Positions 29,533 to 38,500 of a stretch of 64,000 nt of DNA are shown piece after piece; within the stretch, counting starts at the first letter, position 1; each line of letters begins with the position of its first letter. The notes beneath the pieces were generated by a model. The model did no database searches, was not told where the DNA came from, and saw only the letters and a program-made list of their open reading frames with translations. Location: NCBI RefSeq assembly GCF_009789675.1, contig NZ_CP046913.1, positions 1,612,001 through 1,676,000 on the forward strand, written 5' to 3'. Both the position numbers and the translations under genes were made by a program. The stretch is from Paraburkholderia acidisoli. GTDB lineage: Bacteria > Pseudomonadota > Gammaproteobacteria > Burkholderiales > Burkholderiaceae.

Positions 29533-30186
29533 TTACGGGCGCTTATGCAGAACCTGGTCGACGAGACCGTACGCCTGCGCGTCGTCGCCGGACATGAAAT
29601 TGTCGCGATCCGTGTCGCGCGCGATGCGCTCGACCGGCTGACCCGTATGGTTCGCCAGCAACTGGTTCAGGCGTTCCTTCAGGTACAGAATTTCGCGCGC
29701 CTGGATTTCGATGTCCGACGCCTGGCCGCGCGCGCCGCCAAGCGGCTGGTGAATCATCACGCGCGAGTTCGGCAGCGCAAAACGCTTGCCCTTCGCGCCC
29801 GACGCGAGCAGGAACGCGCCCATGCTGGCCGCGAGGCCCATGCAGAGGGTCGAAACGTCGGGCTTGATGAACTGCATCGTGTCGTAGATCGCCATGCCCG
29901 CCGACACCGAACCGCCCGGGCTGTTGATGTACAGGCTGATGTCCTTGTCGGGGTTCTCGCTCTCGAGGAACAGGAGCTGGGCGACGACGAGGTTCGCGGT
30001 CTGGTCGTTCACTTCACCGACCAGGAACACCACGCGTTCCTTGAGCAGCCGCGAATAGATGTCGTACGAACGTTCGCCACGGCCGCTCGTTTCGACGACG
30101 ATCGGCACCAGGCCGAGCGCTTGCGGGTCGAAGTCCCGCGATGCCTGGGACGTCAAGGTATCCAGCGATTGAGCGCGAAAGGTCAT
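29533..30186 (-). CDS. clpP: ATP-dependent Clp protease proteolytic subunit
   Basis: A 217-residue serine protease forming the ClpP tetradecamer. The catalytic triad is Ser121 ([11 protein letters not shown]), His146 (VMIHQPLGG) and Asp195. The ATG at 30184-30186 is preferred over the one three codons upstream because AAGGA (30196-30200) is 8 nt away from it, whereas it would abut the upstream ATG. The first 20 residues form the usual N-terminal propeptide/axial loop. It lies between tig and clpX. Confidence 0.97.
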   Translation of the reverse strand: MTFRAQSLDTLTSQASRDFDPQALGLVPIVVETSGRGERSYDIYSRLLKERVVFLVGEVNDQTANLVVAQLLFLESENPDKDISLYINSPGGSVSAGMAIYDTMQFIKPDVSTLCMGLAASMGAFLLASGAKGKRFALPNSRVMIHQPLGGARGQASDIEIQAREILYLKERLNQLLANHTGQPVERIARDTDRDNFMSGDDAQAYGLVDQVLHKRP

Positions 30187-30296
30187 GCGATGCATCCTTG
30201 TCTGGAAAAGTTATTCTGGAGAGCCTGATAAGCGGTATGGCGACGAACCCCGGCCAAATCAACCACACGAACAACAGGGCTAAAAACCGCGGATAC

Positions 30297-30343
30297 AAAA
30301 ACGGCGTGCTGACCGTCGGTTGCCCCGACAGCCGGCACGCCGT
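30297..30343 (-). terminator. Terminator of tig
   Basis: ACGGCGTGC (30301-30309) pairs with GCACGCCGT (30335-30343), with an inner CGTCGG-type helix. On the minus strand the stem runs into TTTTTG, 12 bp after the tig stop. Confidence 0.8.
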
Positions 30344-30354
30344 AGCGGGCAGAC

Positions 30355-31701
30355 TTAAGCCTGCGCCGTGGCGCTTGCCAGTTCTTCGAAGCTAACTTGC
30401 TTGTCCGTTACCTTGGCCTTGCCGAGCACGAAATCCACGACGTTCGCTTCGACGACGTAGGCTTCCATTTCGGCCAGGCGCTGCTGGTTGGAATAATACC
30501 AGCGCACGACTTCCTTCGGGTCTTCGTAGCTTTTCGCGAATTCGTCGACTTCCGCGCGGATCTGTTCCGGCTTCGCCTCGAGGCCGTTGGCCTTCACGAG
30601 TTCGGCCAGCACGAGGCCCAGCTTCACGCGGCGCTCGGCTTGTTCCTTGAACATTTCGGCCGGGATCGGCGCGTCCTTGGCGTTCGGCACACCGCGTTGC
30701 GCGAGGTCGGCGCGCGCCATTTCGACGAGGCGCTCCTGATCCTGCTCGACCAGTGCGTTCGGCACGTCGAGTTCGGCGATCTTGAGCAGCGCGTCCATCA
30801 CCTGGTTCTTGACGATGGCCTGCGTGCGACGCTTCGCTTCGCGCTCGAGGTTGTCCTTGATTTCGCCGCGCATCTTCGTGAGATCGCCGTCGGCAATGCC
30901 GAGCGACTTCGCGAATTCCGCGTCGATTTCCGGCAGGTGCGGCCACTCGATCTGCTGCATCGTGATCGTGAACTTCGCGGTCTTACCGGCGACGTCCTTA
31001 CCGTGGTAGTCCTCGGGGAACGTCAGGTCGAATTCGCGCTGCTCGCCTTGCTTCAGGCCCAGTGCGGCCTTTTCGAATTCCGGCAGCATGCGGCCTTCGC
31101 CGAGCACGAACGCGAAGCCTTCCGCGCTGCCGCCCGGGAATGCGACGTCGTCGATCTTGCCGACGAAGTCGACCGTCACGCGGTCGCCTTCCTTCGCTGC
31201 GGTGTCGGCGCCGCCGTCACCGTGCTCGCCCGCTTCGCCGCGTGCGTGGAAATGCACGCGCTGCTTGCGCAGGATGTCCAGCGTGCGGTCGATTTCGGCT
31301 TCGGTGATGTCGGTGGTCGTGCGCTCGATTTCGGCCGTGGCGACGTCGCCGAGCTTCACTTCCGGATACACCTCGAAGGTCGCGTCGAACGCGTAGTCGC
31401 TTTCAGCGGCTTCGGCCTTCGGCGCGAAGCTCGGCTGACCCGCGACGCGCAGGTTTTCGGCGCGGCTGATGTCGAAGAATTCCTTGCCGACCTTGTCGCT
31501 CAGGACTTCGGCCTCGACCTGGCCCGAGTACTGCTGCGCGACCATCTTGAGCGGCACCTTGCCCGGGCGGAAGCCCGGCATACGCACGGTCTTCGAGAGT
31601 TGGCGAATGCGCGAATCGACTTCTTTCTGCACGGCATCCTTCGGCAGGGAAATCGTCACGCGGCGTTCGAGCTTGCCGAGGTTCTCAACAACGTTAGCCA
31701 T
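30355..31701 (-). CDS. tig: Trigger factor
   Basis: A 448-residue ribosome-bound chaperone for nascent chains. The N-terminal ribosome-binding domain has the signature GFRPGKVP at about 44-51. The middle FKBP-type prolyl isomerase domain lies at about 165-255 ([34 protein letters not shown]), and the C-terminal helical cradle follows. The ATG at 31699-31701 gives the standard [15 protein letters not shown] start; the frame stays open upstream by chance. It is first in the tig-clpP-clpX-lon block. Confidence 0.98.
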   Translation of the reverse strand: MANVVENLGKLERRVTISLPKDAVQKEVDSRIRQLSKTVRMPGFRPGKVPLKMVAQQYSGQVEAEVLSDKVGKEFFDISRAENLRVAGQPSFAPKAEAAESDYAFDATFEVYPEVKLGDVATAEIERTTTDITEAEIDRTLDILRKQRVHFHARGEAGEHGDGGADTAAKEGDRVTVDFVGKIDDVAFPGGSAEGFAFVLGEGRMLPEFEKAALGLKQGEQREFDLTFPEDYHGKDVAGKTAKFTITMQQIEWPHLPEIDAEFAKSLGIADGDLTKMRGEIKDNLEREAKRRTQAIVKNQVMDALLKIAELDVPNALVEQDQERLVEMARADLAQRGVPNAKDAPIPAEMFKEQAERRVKLGLVLAELVKANGLEAKPEQIRAEVDEFAKSYEDPKEVVRWYYSNQQRLAEMEAYVVEANVVDFVLGKAKVTDKQVSFEELASATAQA

Positions 31702-32287
31702 GGCTTCAATCGTCCTAAATTTATCGAGCGAATCAGTAATCTGTGATCTTTGCGCGCCGCAGTACCGGGGCGACCCCGATGCGGCGATCCGCAACGCCTG
31801 TGTCCCGGTGCGCTTGCCGCGAGCGTTGTTCGCTCTGGCGGCGCACGTTCCGAACAGCCCGCCGGCCCGTTCCCGACCCGTTCTTTTACCCAGCCAACAA
31901 CGCCGAAAGGGGCGGTTTGCGGTGCGGTTCCGTCAAAAGAGCCAAGTATTTTAGCAAACTATTTCCCCGGCCCCGAGGAATTGGCGTTCTAGCCGCATAG
32001 CGCCATGAAAAAGCAGTGAAAAACCGGCGAAAAAGCACAAGAAAAGCGCGGTTTTCCGCGTGTCGACGTGCGGCGCGACCGCCATGGCGGCAGCGGCGGC
32101 GCCTGCGGACTCCCGCGCCGCGACCACCTCGTGCTCGCACACCGGCCGCTTCGCGCCCCTACGCGCCCGCGATGCGCGCTATCGCGCCCGGGGTATCCGG
32201 CGTGCCCGGTCGGGCTGTTAAGCTTACGCTCGCGCCGGACGCCCCGCCGGCCGCAGCCGCTTCCACGACTCTTCCAGACGAGACACC
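31702..32287. other. Divergent spacer between tig and the glycerate kinase gene
   Basis: 586 bp with no supported gene. Besides the stem-loop, TGCTAAAAT on the minus strand (around 31948-31956) resembles an extended -10 for tig, about 250 bp upstream of its start. The kinase-proximal 200 bp is uniformly GC-rich with no clear promoter. Confidence 0.4.
31755..31786 (-). other. Stem-loop in the tig upstream region
   Basis: Outer arms CGCCGCA (31755-31761) and TGCGGCG (31780-31786) and inner arms CGGGG and CCCCG around CGA make a compact two-part hairpin 54-85 nt upstream of the tig ATG. If transcribed it would be a stable 5' leader structure. No T-run, so not a terminator for tig. Confidence 0.45.
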
Positions 32288-33430
32288 ATGCCGAACACGT
32301 CGCCCGACGCTCCCGTTGTCGTCATTGCTCCTGATTCTTTCAAAGGCTCGCTGAGCGCGGACGGGGTCGCCGCCGCGATCGCCGAAGGCATTCGCCGTGT
32401 GCGCCCCGACGCCGACATCCGCATTCGCCCGATGGCCGACGGCGGCGAAGGCACGCTCGACGCCATGCTTTCCGTGGGCGGCGAGCGCCGCGTCATGAAC
32501 GTCGAAGGCGCCGCGCGCGCGCGCCGCGACGCCACGGTCGGTCTGCTCCACGACGGCAGCGCGATCGTCGAGACGGCCGAAATCGTCGGCATCACGGATC
32601 CCGTGGGCATGGGCGCGCCGGTCACGGCGCGCAGCACGCGCGGCATGGGCGAAGCGATTCGCGCGCTGCTCGACGAAGGCGTGCGGCGTTTCTACGTGGC
32701 GCTCGGCGGCAGCAGCACCAACGACGGCGGCGCGGGTCTGCTCGCGGGCCTTGGCCTCGCCCTCTTCGACGCCGACGGTCGCGCGCTCGAACCCACGCCC
32801 GAAGCGCTCGCGCGCGTGGCGCGCGTGGACGTGTCGGGCCTCGACGCCCGCCTCGCGCAAGCGAGCTTCGTCGGCATGTCCGACGTCGACAATCCGCTCA
32901 CCGGCGACCACGGCGCCACCGCCGTGTTCGGCCCGCAAAAAGGCGTGACGCCCGACCAGGTCGCAACGATCGACGCCGCGCTCGGCCGCTTCGCCGATCT
33001 GCTCGAAGCCGCGCTCGGCCGTCGCGTGCGCGACGAAGCGGGCTCGGGCGCGGCGGGCGGTCTCGGCTTCGCGTTGCGCATGCTCGGCGCGAGCTTCGAA
33101 CCGGGCGCCGAAGTGGTTGCGCGCACCATCGGTCTGGACGAAGCGCTCACGGGCGCCAACTGGCTCATCACGGGCGAAGGCCGCTCCGACGTGCAGACGC
33201 TGCACGGCAAGGCGCCTTTCATCGCCTGCCGCCACGCGGCGGCCGCGCGCGTGCCGGCCACGCTGCTCTCGGGCGCGGTCGACGCCGCCGCGTTGCCGCG
33301 TCTGGCCGAGCACTTCGCCGGCTGCTTCTCGCCGGCGCCCGGCCCCATCACGCTCGACACGGCAATCCGCGACGCCGCGCGCCTGCTCGCGAACGAAGCC
33401 GAACAACTGGCGCGGCTCAAGTACGCCTGA
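32288..33430 (+). CDS. Glycerate kinase (GlxK/GarK family)
   Basis: A 380-residue kinase that phosphorylates D-glycerate, probably to 2-phosphoglycerate as in the GarK/GlxK family. Signatures are IAPDSFKGSLSADGVAAAI at the start, RPMADGGEGTLDAM, FYVALGGSSTNDGGAGLL, SDVDNPLTGDHGATAVFGPQ and ITGEGRSDVQTLHGKAP. Length and motif order match the family. No glyoxylate or glucarate pathway gene is adjacent in the window, so the pathway feeding it is unknown. A MarR-type regulator follows 213 bp downstream on the same strand. Confidence 0.93.
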   Translation: MPNTSPDAPVVVIAPDSFKGSLSADGVAAAIAEGIRRVRPDADIRIRPMADGGEGTLDAMLSVGGERRVMNVEGAARARRDATVGLLHDGSAIVETAEIVGITDPVGMGAPVTARSTRGMGEAIRALLDEGVRRFYVALGGSSTNDGGAGLLAGLGLALFDADGRALEPTPEALARVARVDVSGLDARLAQASFVGMSDVDNPLTGDHGATAVFGPQKGVTPDQVATIDAALGRFADLLEAALGRRVRDEAGSGAAGGLGFALRMLGASFEPGAEVVARTIGLDEALTGANWLITGEGRSDVQTLHGKAPFIACRHAAAARVPATLLSGAVDAAALPRLAEHFAGCFSPAPGPITLDTAIRDAARLLANEAEQLARLKYA

Positions 33431-33643
33431 GCGGCGCATGACGCGGTTCGCGATACCTCGCCTCGCGCCGCGTCTTCTCACCGCGATCCACAGTAAGCGA
33501 TTAATAGATTCGTGCACGGCGCCACGCGCGCCAGCCGGGGGCGGGACAAGGGTTTCGACGCGTTGACCGGCGCGCGGGATGGGGCAACAATCACGCAATC
33601 GCGACACGATCGCGCCCTCTCCCGCGACCAGACCAGGACTCCC

Positions 33644-34090
33644 ATGAAGGCCAGCAAAGGCGGACTCGAGCAATTCCTGACCTATCGGCTGCATGTCCTC
33701 AACAAGCTCTCCGAACGGGGCGCGAGCGAACGTTATCAGTCGAAGCTCGGCATCACGCTGCCCGAGGCGCGGCTCATCGCGGCGGTCGGCGCTTTCGGTC
33801 CGTTTTCCGTGATGGAGCTCGCGCGTCACGCGAGTCTCGACAAGAGCCAGGCGAGCCGCGCGGCGGAAGCGCTGATGCGCCGTGGCTTGCTGAGCCGCGA
33901 GACGAGCGAGCAGGACGGCCGCCTCGTGCTCGTCTCGCTCACCGCCGACGGCCGCGAGCTGTATCGCAAGGTCATGCCGGTCGCACGCAAATGGAACGTG
34001 GACCTGTTCGCGAGTCTCGACGAGAGCGAACGCGACGCGCTCGCCCGTGCGCTCGACAAGGTCATCGAGGCGATCCACGCGGAACACTGA
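33644..34090 (+). CDS. MarR-family transcriptional regulator
   Basis: A 148-residue winged-helix dimer. The wHTH runs from about 45 to 110, with the recognition region MELARHASLDKSQASRAAEALMRRGLL and the wing containing the typical DGRLVLVSLT block. Flanking helices form the dimer interface. MarR proteins usually repress neighbouring or their own genes and respond to small phenolic ligands; the target here is unknown. The upstream spacer has an AT-rich patch (TTAATAGATT near 33501) and the 8-bp palindrome CGTGCACG at 33511-33518, a possible operator. A strong terminator follows. Confidence 0.92.
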   Translation: MKASKGGLEQFLTYRLHVLNKLSERGASERYQSKLGITLPEARLIAAVGAFGPFSVMELARHASLDKSQASRAAEALMRRGLLSRETSEQDGRLVLVSLTADGRELYRKVMPVARKWNVDLFASLDESERDALARALDKVIEAIHAEH

Positions 34091-34173
34091 GCGGTGCGAG
34101 GCGATAAACAGATTCGATGAGTGGCGCGGCTCCCGCCCTCGTCTGCGCATCGACAAATCCGGCGCGTAAAAAC

Positions 34174-34212
34174 AAAAAGGCCACGTACCGTTGGGTACGT
34201 GGCCTTCTTTCT
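34174..34212. terminator. Bidirectional terminator between marR and tRNA-Leu
   Basis: AAGGCCACGTACC (34177-34189) pairs with GGTACGTGGCCTT (34194-34206), with A-rich and T-rich flanks. It can end both the MarR gene (+) and tRNA-Leu (-). Confidence 0.9.
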
Positions 34213-34215
34213 TCG

Positions 34216-34302
34216 TGGTGCGTGAGGCCGGACTCGAACCGGCACACCCTTGCGGGCGTCAGGACCTAAACCTGGTGCGTCTACCAATTTCGCCACTCAC
34301 GC
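34216..34302 (-). tRNA. tRNA-Leu (UAG anticodon)
   Basis: 87 nt on the minus strand with encoded CCA. Acceptor arms GCGTGAG and CTCACGC pair; a long variable arm is present; anticodon loop TTTAGGT gives UAG; T-arm GGTTCGAGTCC. Confidence 0.97.
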
Positions 34303-34731
34303 GAATTCTCGCGCTTCACGCTGCCGACCGCTCGCGTCCAGGCTCTACGCCCTGCCCACAATCCGGCTCGCAATTTCCCGCGTTTTTCCTGCCTGCTTGA
34401 TGCCTGCTTGCTGCCTGTTTCGTGCGCGCCCTGTTTTTTCCACGCGCGCCCGGCGAGTCCTCGCCAGTGCGGCCCGAAAGCGCCAAGCGCGAGATTCTAA
34501 CCGATTGCCTGGCGCTTGTCTGCACCGCGGTCTGCACGTTGTCCGCACCCCGGTTGGCGCCACGTTCTGCCTCGCGCCAAGCCCGGCCAGCGCGCCTTCG
34601 AGCCCGCGAGCGGCGCCCGACCGCGCGAGCCGCCCGATCCCACGGTGCTAGAATCGCGGCTCCGCGGTCGCGGCGCGCTGCGGCCGTTTCGCAGACGCGG
34701 CGCACGCAGCATCGCCCCACACTTCTACGCC
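34303..34731. other. Spacer between tRNA-Leu and the squalene-synthase-like gene
   Basis: 429 bp without a supported gene. It contains an 11-bp tandem repeat, unit TGCCTGCTTGA, at 34390, 34401 and 34412 (third copy degenerate). No convincing promoter or terminator seen. Confidence 0.4.
34390..34422. repeat. 11-bp tandem repeat, three copies
   Basis: TGCCTGCTTGA, TGCCTGCTTGC and TGCCTGTTTCG in direct succession, upstream of tRNA-Leu (minus strand). Confidence 0.8.
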
Positions 34732-35586
34732 GTGAATTTCGACGATTACTGCCAGCAAAAGGCGGCGCCTCCCGGATCGAGCACTTACTACGCGCTGCGC
34801 CAGGCGAGCGCGGCGCGCCAGCCGCTTTTGACCGCCCTTTTCGCGCTGCGCCGCGAACTCGAAGAGACCGCCAAGGAAACCAGCGATCCTACCGTGGGCC
34901 GCACGAAGCTCGCCTGGTGGCAGAAAGAACTGGCCGCGCTCGCCGCCGGCACGCCCTCGCATCCGGTCACAAAGGCGCTCGCCAGTCATCTGCACGATGC
35001 CGGTGCGACCTATCCCGAATTTCACGCCGATTTGCAGGCGCTACTCGCGGGCTTCGAAATGGATTTCGAGCAGGCGCGCTATCTCGATCTGCCGAATCTG
35101 CGCCGCTACCTGAACGGCGTGGGCGGCATGTTCGCAACGCTCGTCGCGAAACTGAGCGCCCGCAACGAAGCGGAGCGCAGCGACGCCGCGCGCTGGGCGG
35201 CGCCGCTCGGCACGGCGCTCGTGATGGCGCAGTTCGTGCCGGAGCTCGGCAACGACGCGCGCCACGGCCGCATCTATGTGCCGATCGACGAATTGCAGCG
35301 TTACAACGTCACCGCCGCCGACCTCATCAACCGCCGCTACAGCCCCGAATTCACCGAGTTGATGCAATTCCAGACGGCGCGCGCACGTGAAGCCGTGCAC
35401 GCCGCGCTCGACGCAATGCCGGCCGCCGCGCGTCGCGATCAACGTTGCCTGCGCGCGCTCGCGGCCCTGGAACTCGCCTTGCTCGACGAAGTGGAACGCG
35501 AGCAGTTTCAGGTGTTGCATCAGCAGATCGCGCTCACGCCGATCCGCAAACTGTGGATTGCATGGCGCGCCGCGCGCCGTGCCTGA
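34732..35586 (+). CDS. Squalene/phytoene-synthase-fold protein, probably catalytically degenerate
   Basis: A 284-residue protein that begins like HpnD-type presqualene synthases (NFDDYCQQKAAPPGSSTYY) and keeps the RTKLAWWQKEL segment and NDARHGRIYVPIDEL. The start is taken as GTG at 34732 because the family N-terminus begins there; the upstream open frame is not protein-like. The first Asp-rich motif is replaced: the aspartates expected in the REVDDVVDE-type stretch are Glu44, Glu45 and Lys48. In the second, DxxxD reads E171xxxD175. Loss of these Mg-diphosphate ligands suggests it no longer makes squalene precursors, like the NDUFAF6 branch of the fold. No hopanoid genes are nearby. The role is unknown. 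Confidence 0.8.
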   Translation: MNFDDYCQQKAAPPGSSTYYALRQASAARQPLLTALFALRRELEETAKETSDPTVGRTKLAWWQKELAALAAGTPSHPVTKALASHLHDAGATYPEFHADLQALLAGFEMDFEQARYLDLPNLRRYLNGVGGMFATLVAKLSARNEAERSDAARWAAPLGTALVMAQFVPELGNDARHGRIYVPIDELQRYNVTAADLINRRYSPEFTELMQFQTARAREAVHAALDAMPAAARRDQRCLRALAALELALLDEVEREQFQVLHQQIALTPIRKLWIAWRAARRA

Positions 35587-35658
35587 CTCACCTCGCACGC
35601 ATCGATCGCGTGCGTCGCTCGGCGTGTCGTCTGGTACGTCGCTTGGTACGTCGACAAA

Positions 35659-36873
35659 TCACGCGCGCAGCAACGGCAGCGGTGCGAAACGCTGCTGCAG
35701 GACCGCCTGCGTGTCGAGACCCCACCACGGGCCGAGCACGGTCGCGTAGATCTGCCGAAAATCGACGCTCACGGGCAAATTGCCATTGCCATCGAGCCGC
35801 GCGAGTTGTGGCGCTTCGCCGTAGAGTCCACCCGCCACGCGCCCGCCCGCAACGAAATGCGCGGCCGCCGTGCCGTGATCGGTGCCGCGGCTCTGGTTCT
35901 CGCGCACGCGCCGCCCGAACTCCGCATACGTGACGATGAGCGTGCGATCCCAGCGCCCGAGTTCGACCAGCGCGGCGCGCATCGCGACCATGCCGTCGGC
36001 GAACTGGTGCAGCAGGTCGGCGTGACGTTGCGGCTGGTTCTGGTGCGTGTCGAAACCGTTGAGCGTGAGGCGGATCGCCGCGACGCCCTTGTCGGGTATC
36101 GGCGCGCCCTGGGCCGTGTCGCCCGACGCGAGCGCCTGCATCGCGGTCTTGATCGACGCGCCGAACGCGCCCTGCGGAAACGACGTTTTCAACCCATACG
36201 CGCCGGCACGCGGACGCAGTTGATCGGCGGCGTGCACGATGTCGTTCTCGACGTCGAGAATATGCGCGAGCGCGGGATTGCGCTCCTGCAACGCGACCGG
36301 CGTGACGAAGCGCGAGGCGCGCGCAAACTGCGCGGGATTCACGAGGGCGATGGCGCGGGCGCCGTTCGAGAGCGGACCCATCTCGGCGCTGCCGAGCACG
36401 AGGGCATCGGCGGCGAAACCGCGCGGCACCGGCGCGTTCGCGAACGCGCGCGTGAGCCAGCCTTCGCGCAGATATTCGTCGGAGCGCGAGGCCGTGTCCC
36501 AGATCTCGATCGAGCGGAAATGCGAGAGATTGGGCTGCGCGTAGCTCACGCCCTGCACGATCGCGAGTTCGTGCGCGCGCCACATCGGCATGAGCGGTGC
36601 GAGCGACGGATGCAGCGCCGTGCGCTCGTCGAGTTGCACGACCTGCTCGCGCGCGATGCCGATGTTTTGCCGATAGCTGCGATACAGCGGATCGGCATAC
36701 GGAATCACGGTATTCAGGCCGTCGTTGCCACCCTTGAGTTCGACGAGGATCAGCAGATTGCCGTAGCCCGCACCTGCGCTCCGATGCGCAACGCCCTGGG
36801 CACGCGCCACGCCCGGCAGCCACAGCGAGGTCGCGGCCATGGCGCCGGCGGTGAGAAACTCGCGTCGTTTCAT
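35659..36873 (-). CDS. DUF1501 family exported protein
   Basis: A 404-residue protein with a twin-arginine-like signal (MKRREFLTAGAMAATSLWLPGVARA). DUF1501 belongs to the alkaline-phosphatase/sulfatase-like fold. Visible landmarks are LILVELKGGNDGLNTVIPY near the start, the GFDTHQNQ motif and TYAEFGRRVREN...GTDHGTAAAHF near the C-terminus. Family members are exported and co-occur with DUF1800 genes; their substrate is not known. Here it follows a DUF1800 gene after 91 bp on the same strand, so they are probably co-transcribed. Confidence 0.92.
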   Translation of the reverse strand: MKRREFLTAGAMAATSLWLPGVARAQGVAHRSAGAGYGNLLILVELKGGNDGLNTVIPYADPLYRSYRQNIGIAREQVVQLDERTALHPSLAPLMPMWRAHELAIVQGVSYAQPNLSHFRSIEIWDTASRSDEYLREGWLTRAFANAPVPRGFAADALVLGSAEMGPLSNGARAIALVNPAQFARASRFVTPVALQERNPALAHILDVENDIVHAADQLRPRAGAYGLKTSFPQGAFGASIKTAMQALASGDTAQGAPIPDKGVAAIRLTLNGFDTHQNQPQRHADLLHQFADGMVAMRAALVELGRWDRTLIVTYAEFGRRVRENQSRGTDHGTAAAHFVAGGRVAGGLYGEAPQLARLDGNGNLPVSVDFRQIYATVLGPWWGLDTQAVLQQRFAPLPLLRA

Positions 36874-36964
36874 GCATGACCTCGTTGATGGATACGGCGG
36901 CTCGTCGCGCCGCCAAAATACGTTGTAGTCGCTCGCGCTTGCATTTCGGCCTGCCTTCCAGTTG

Positions 36965-38500
36965 TCACTTCAACTGATACACCGGGTCCATCAGCAAGGC
37001 CTGCAGATACGCGCCGGCACGGCTGCCCGCCGCGATCGCATCGACGGGCGCGAGCGGCAGCACCGCGTGCTGCATCTGCAATTGCGCCGACAGACCCGGC
37101 GCGGCGTCGGCCGCCAGACCGTAATGCGCGAGCCAGCCGTCGAGATCGAAACGCATGCCGCCTTGCGCCGGAACGCGCTTCGCCGCGCCCGGCGCAGTCA
37201 TCGCGTTCGAAGCGGACGCGCCCGCTTCATTGGGCTTCGCCGGCGCGGCGATCTTCGTCATCGCGCCCGTTGTACTACTCGTCTTCATGGGCCGAGCGGC
37301 TTCTGTAGCACGAAACAAGGCGTCAACAAACTGTTTGCGCGCGAGCAGCGTCGAACTGTTGATCCAGGTCGCGCCGCCGGGCCAGCCTTTCACGTTCGGC
37401 GGATAAAACAGATTCTCGCCGAGCGCGGCCGAGCGTTGCGCGAACGGCAGCGTGTCGCCATACGCCACGTCGAAGCGCCGCATCGTGCCGACGATGAACT
37501 CCACCGGCGAACTCACCAGCACGCCGCGATTTGCTTCGTCCCAGAATGCGGGCGTGAGCAGCAGCGCGCCGAGCGCCGTCTTGATGTCGTAGCCGCTGGC
37601 GCGAAAGCGCGCGGCCACCGCGTCGAGTTGGGCATCGTCGGGTTGCGGCGAGACGAACTCGCGCCAGAGTTTCGTGCAGATGTAATGCGCGGTTTGCGGC
37701 TGAGCCAGCAGGATGTCGAGCACCTGGTCGCCGTCGAAGGCACCCGCGCGGCCGAGCACGGTCTTCTCGCCGTCGTCGTGCAGGTCGGCGCGCCAGACGA
37801 ACGCCGAAGTATCGGGATCGAGACTCCAGCCCGTGTAGGCGCGCGCCGCCTCCGACACATCGCGCTGCGTGTACTGCCCTTCGCCGAGCGTGAACAGCTC
37901 CATCACTTCGCGCGCGAAGTTTTCGTTCGGGCGGCCTTTGCGATTGCTCGCGCCATCGAGATACAGCAGCATCGCCGGATCTTTCGCAACGGCATGCAGC
38001 ATCGACGCAAAACTGCCGAGCGCGTCGCGCCGCAAGGTGGCGTTCTGCGCGGCCATCAACTGCGGCTCGCCCACTTTGTCCTGTCCGCACGCGAAATGAT
38101 CATGCCAGAACAGCGTCATGCGCTCCGTGACCGGCGAAGGCGTGACGAGCATTTCGCGCATCCACCAGGCGCGCAGCGCGTCGTAGTGCTGCGCGCGTTC
38201 GCGTTGCGCGGCGCGCTGCTCGTCGGGCGTCCAGGCGCGGCGTTGCGCGCGGCTCGGCAGCGCTTGCGCGATCCAGTCGGGCATGGGCGTGACCGGCTCG
38301 ACGCGCGCGGTGGCGAGCACGCGCGCCACGGCGTCGGCGCGCGTGAGGCCGACGTACGGCGCGACTTCGTCGGCGCGCGGCGCGAAGCCCGTGCGGATGA
38401 GCAGATGGCGCGCGTCGTCGGCGTCGACGAGAACGCCGTCGTCGCCCGATTCGCGGGTTCGCGATACGATGCGCGTCGGATTGCGTTTGGCTTCGCTCAT
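36965..38500 (-). CDS. DUF1800 family protein
   Basis: A 511-residue protein with the DUF1800 hallmarks: RHLLIRTGFAP, MTLFWHDHFACGQDK, MLLYLDGASNRKGRPNENFAREVMELFTLGEGQYTQRD (read in parts), WREFVSPQPD and LGENLFYPPNVKGWPGGATWI. An Ala/Ser/Thr-rich insert lies near 415-450. No signal peptide is obvious. The start is uncertain: ATG 38500 gives the shortest sensible N-terminus, and ATGs at 38527 and 38602 are also in frame; none has a clear ribosome-binding site. It pairs with the downstream DUF1501 gene. The biochemical role of the pair is unknown. Confidence 0.88.
   Translation of the reverse strand: MSEAKRNPTRIVSRTRESGDDGVLVDADDARHLLIRTGFAPRADEVAPYVGLTRADAVARVLATARVEPVTPMPDWIAQALPSRAQRRAWTPDEQRAAQRERAQHYDALRAWWMREMLVTPSPVTERMTLFWHDHFACGQDKVGEPQLMAAQNATLRRDALGSFASMLHAVAKDPAMLLYLDGASNRKGRPNENFAREVMELFTLGEGQYTQRDVSEAARAYTGWSLDPDTSAFVWRADLHDDGEKTVLGRAGAFDGDQVLDILLAQPQTAHYICTKLWREFVSPQPDDAQLDAVAARFRASGYDIKTALGALLLTPAFWDEANRGVLVSSPVEFIVGTMRRFDVAYGDTLPFAQRSAALGENLFYPPNVKGWPGGATWINSSTLLARKQFVDALFRATEAARPMKTSSTTGAMTKIAAPAKPNEAGASASNAMTAPGAAKRVPAQGGMRFDLDGWLAHYGLAADAAPGLSAQLQMQHAVLPLAPVDAIAAGSRAGAYLQALLMDPVYQLK

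Noticed and set aside
24449..34302. tRNA genes as integration sites of a genomic island
   Set aside because: No integrase and no duplicated tRNA 3' end was seen; flanking genes are conserved core genes.
34732..35586. Part of a hopanoid biosynthesis cluster
   Set aside because: No squalene-hopene cyclase or other hpn gene is nearby and the catalytic aspartates are replaced.
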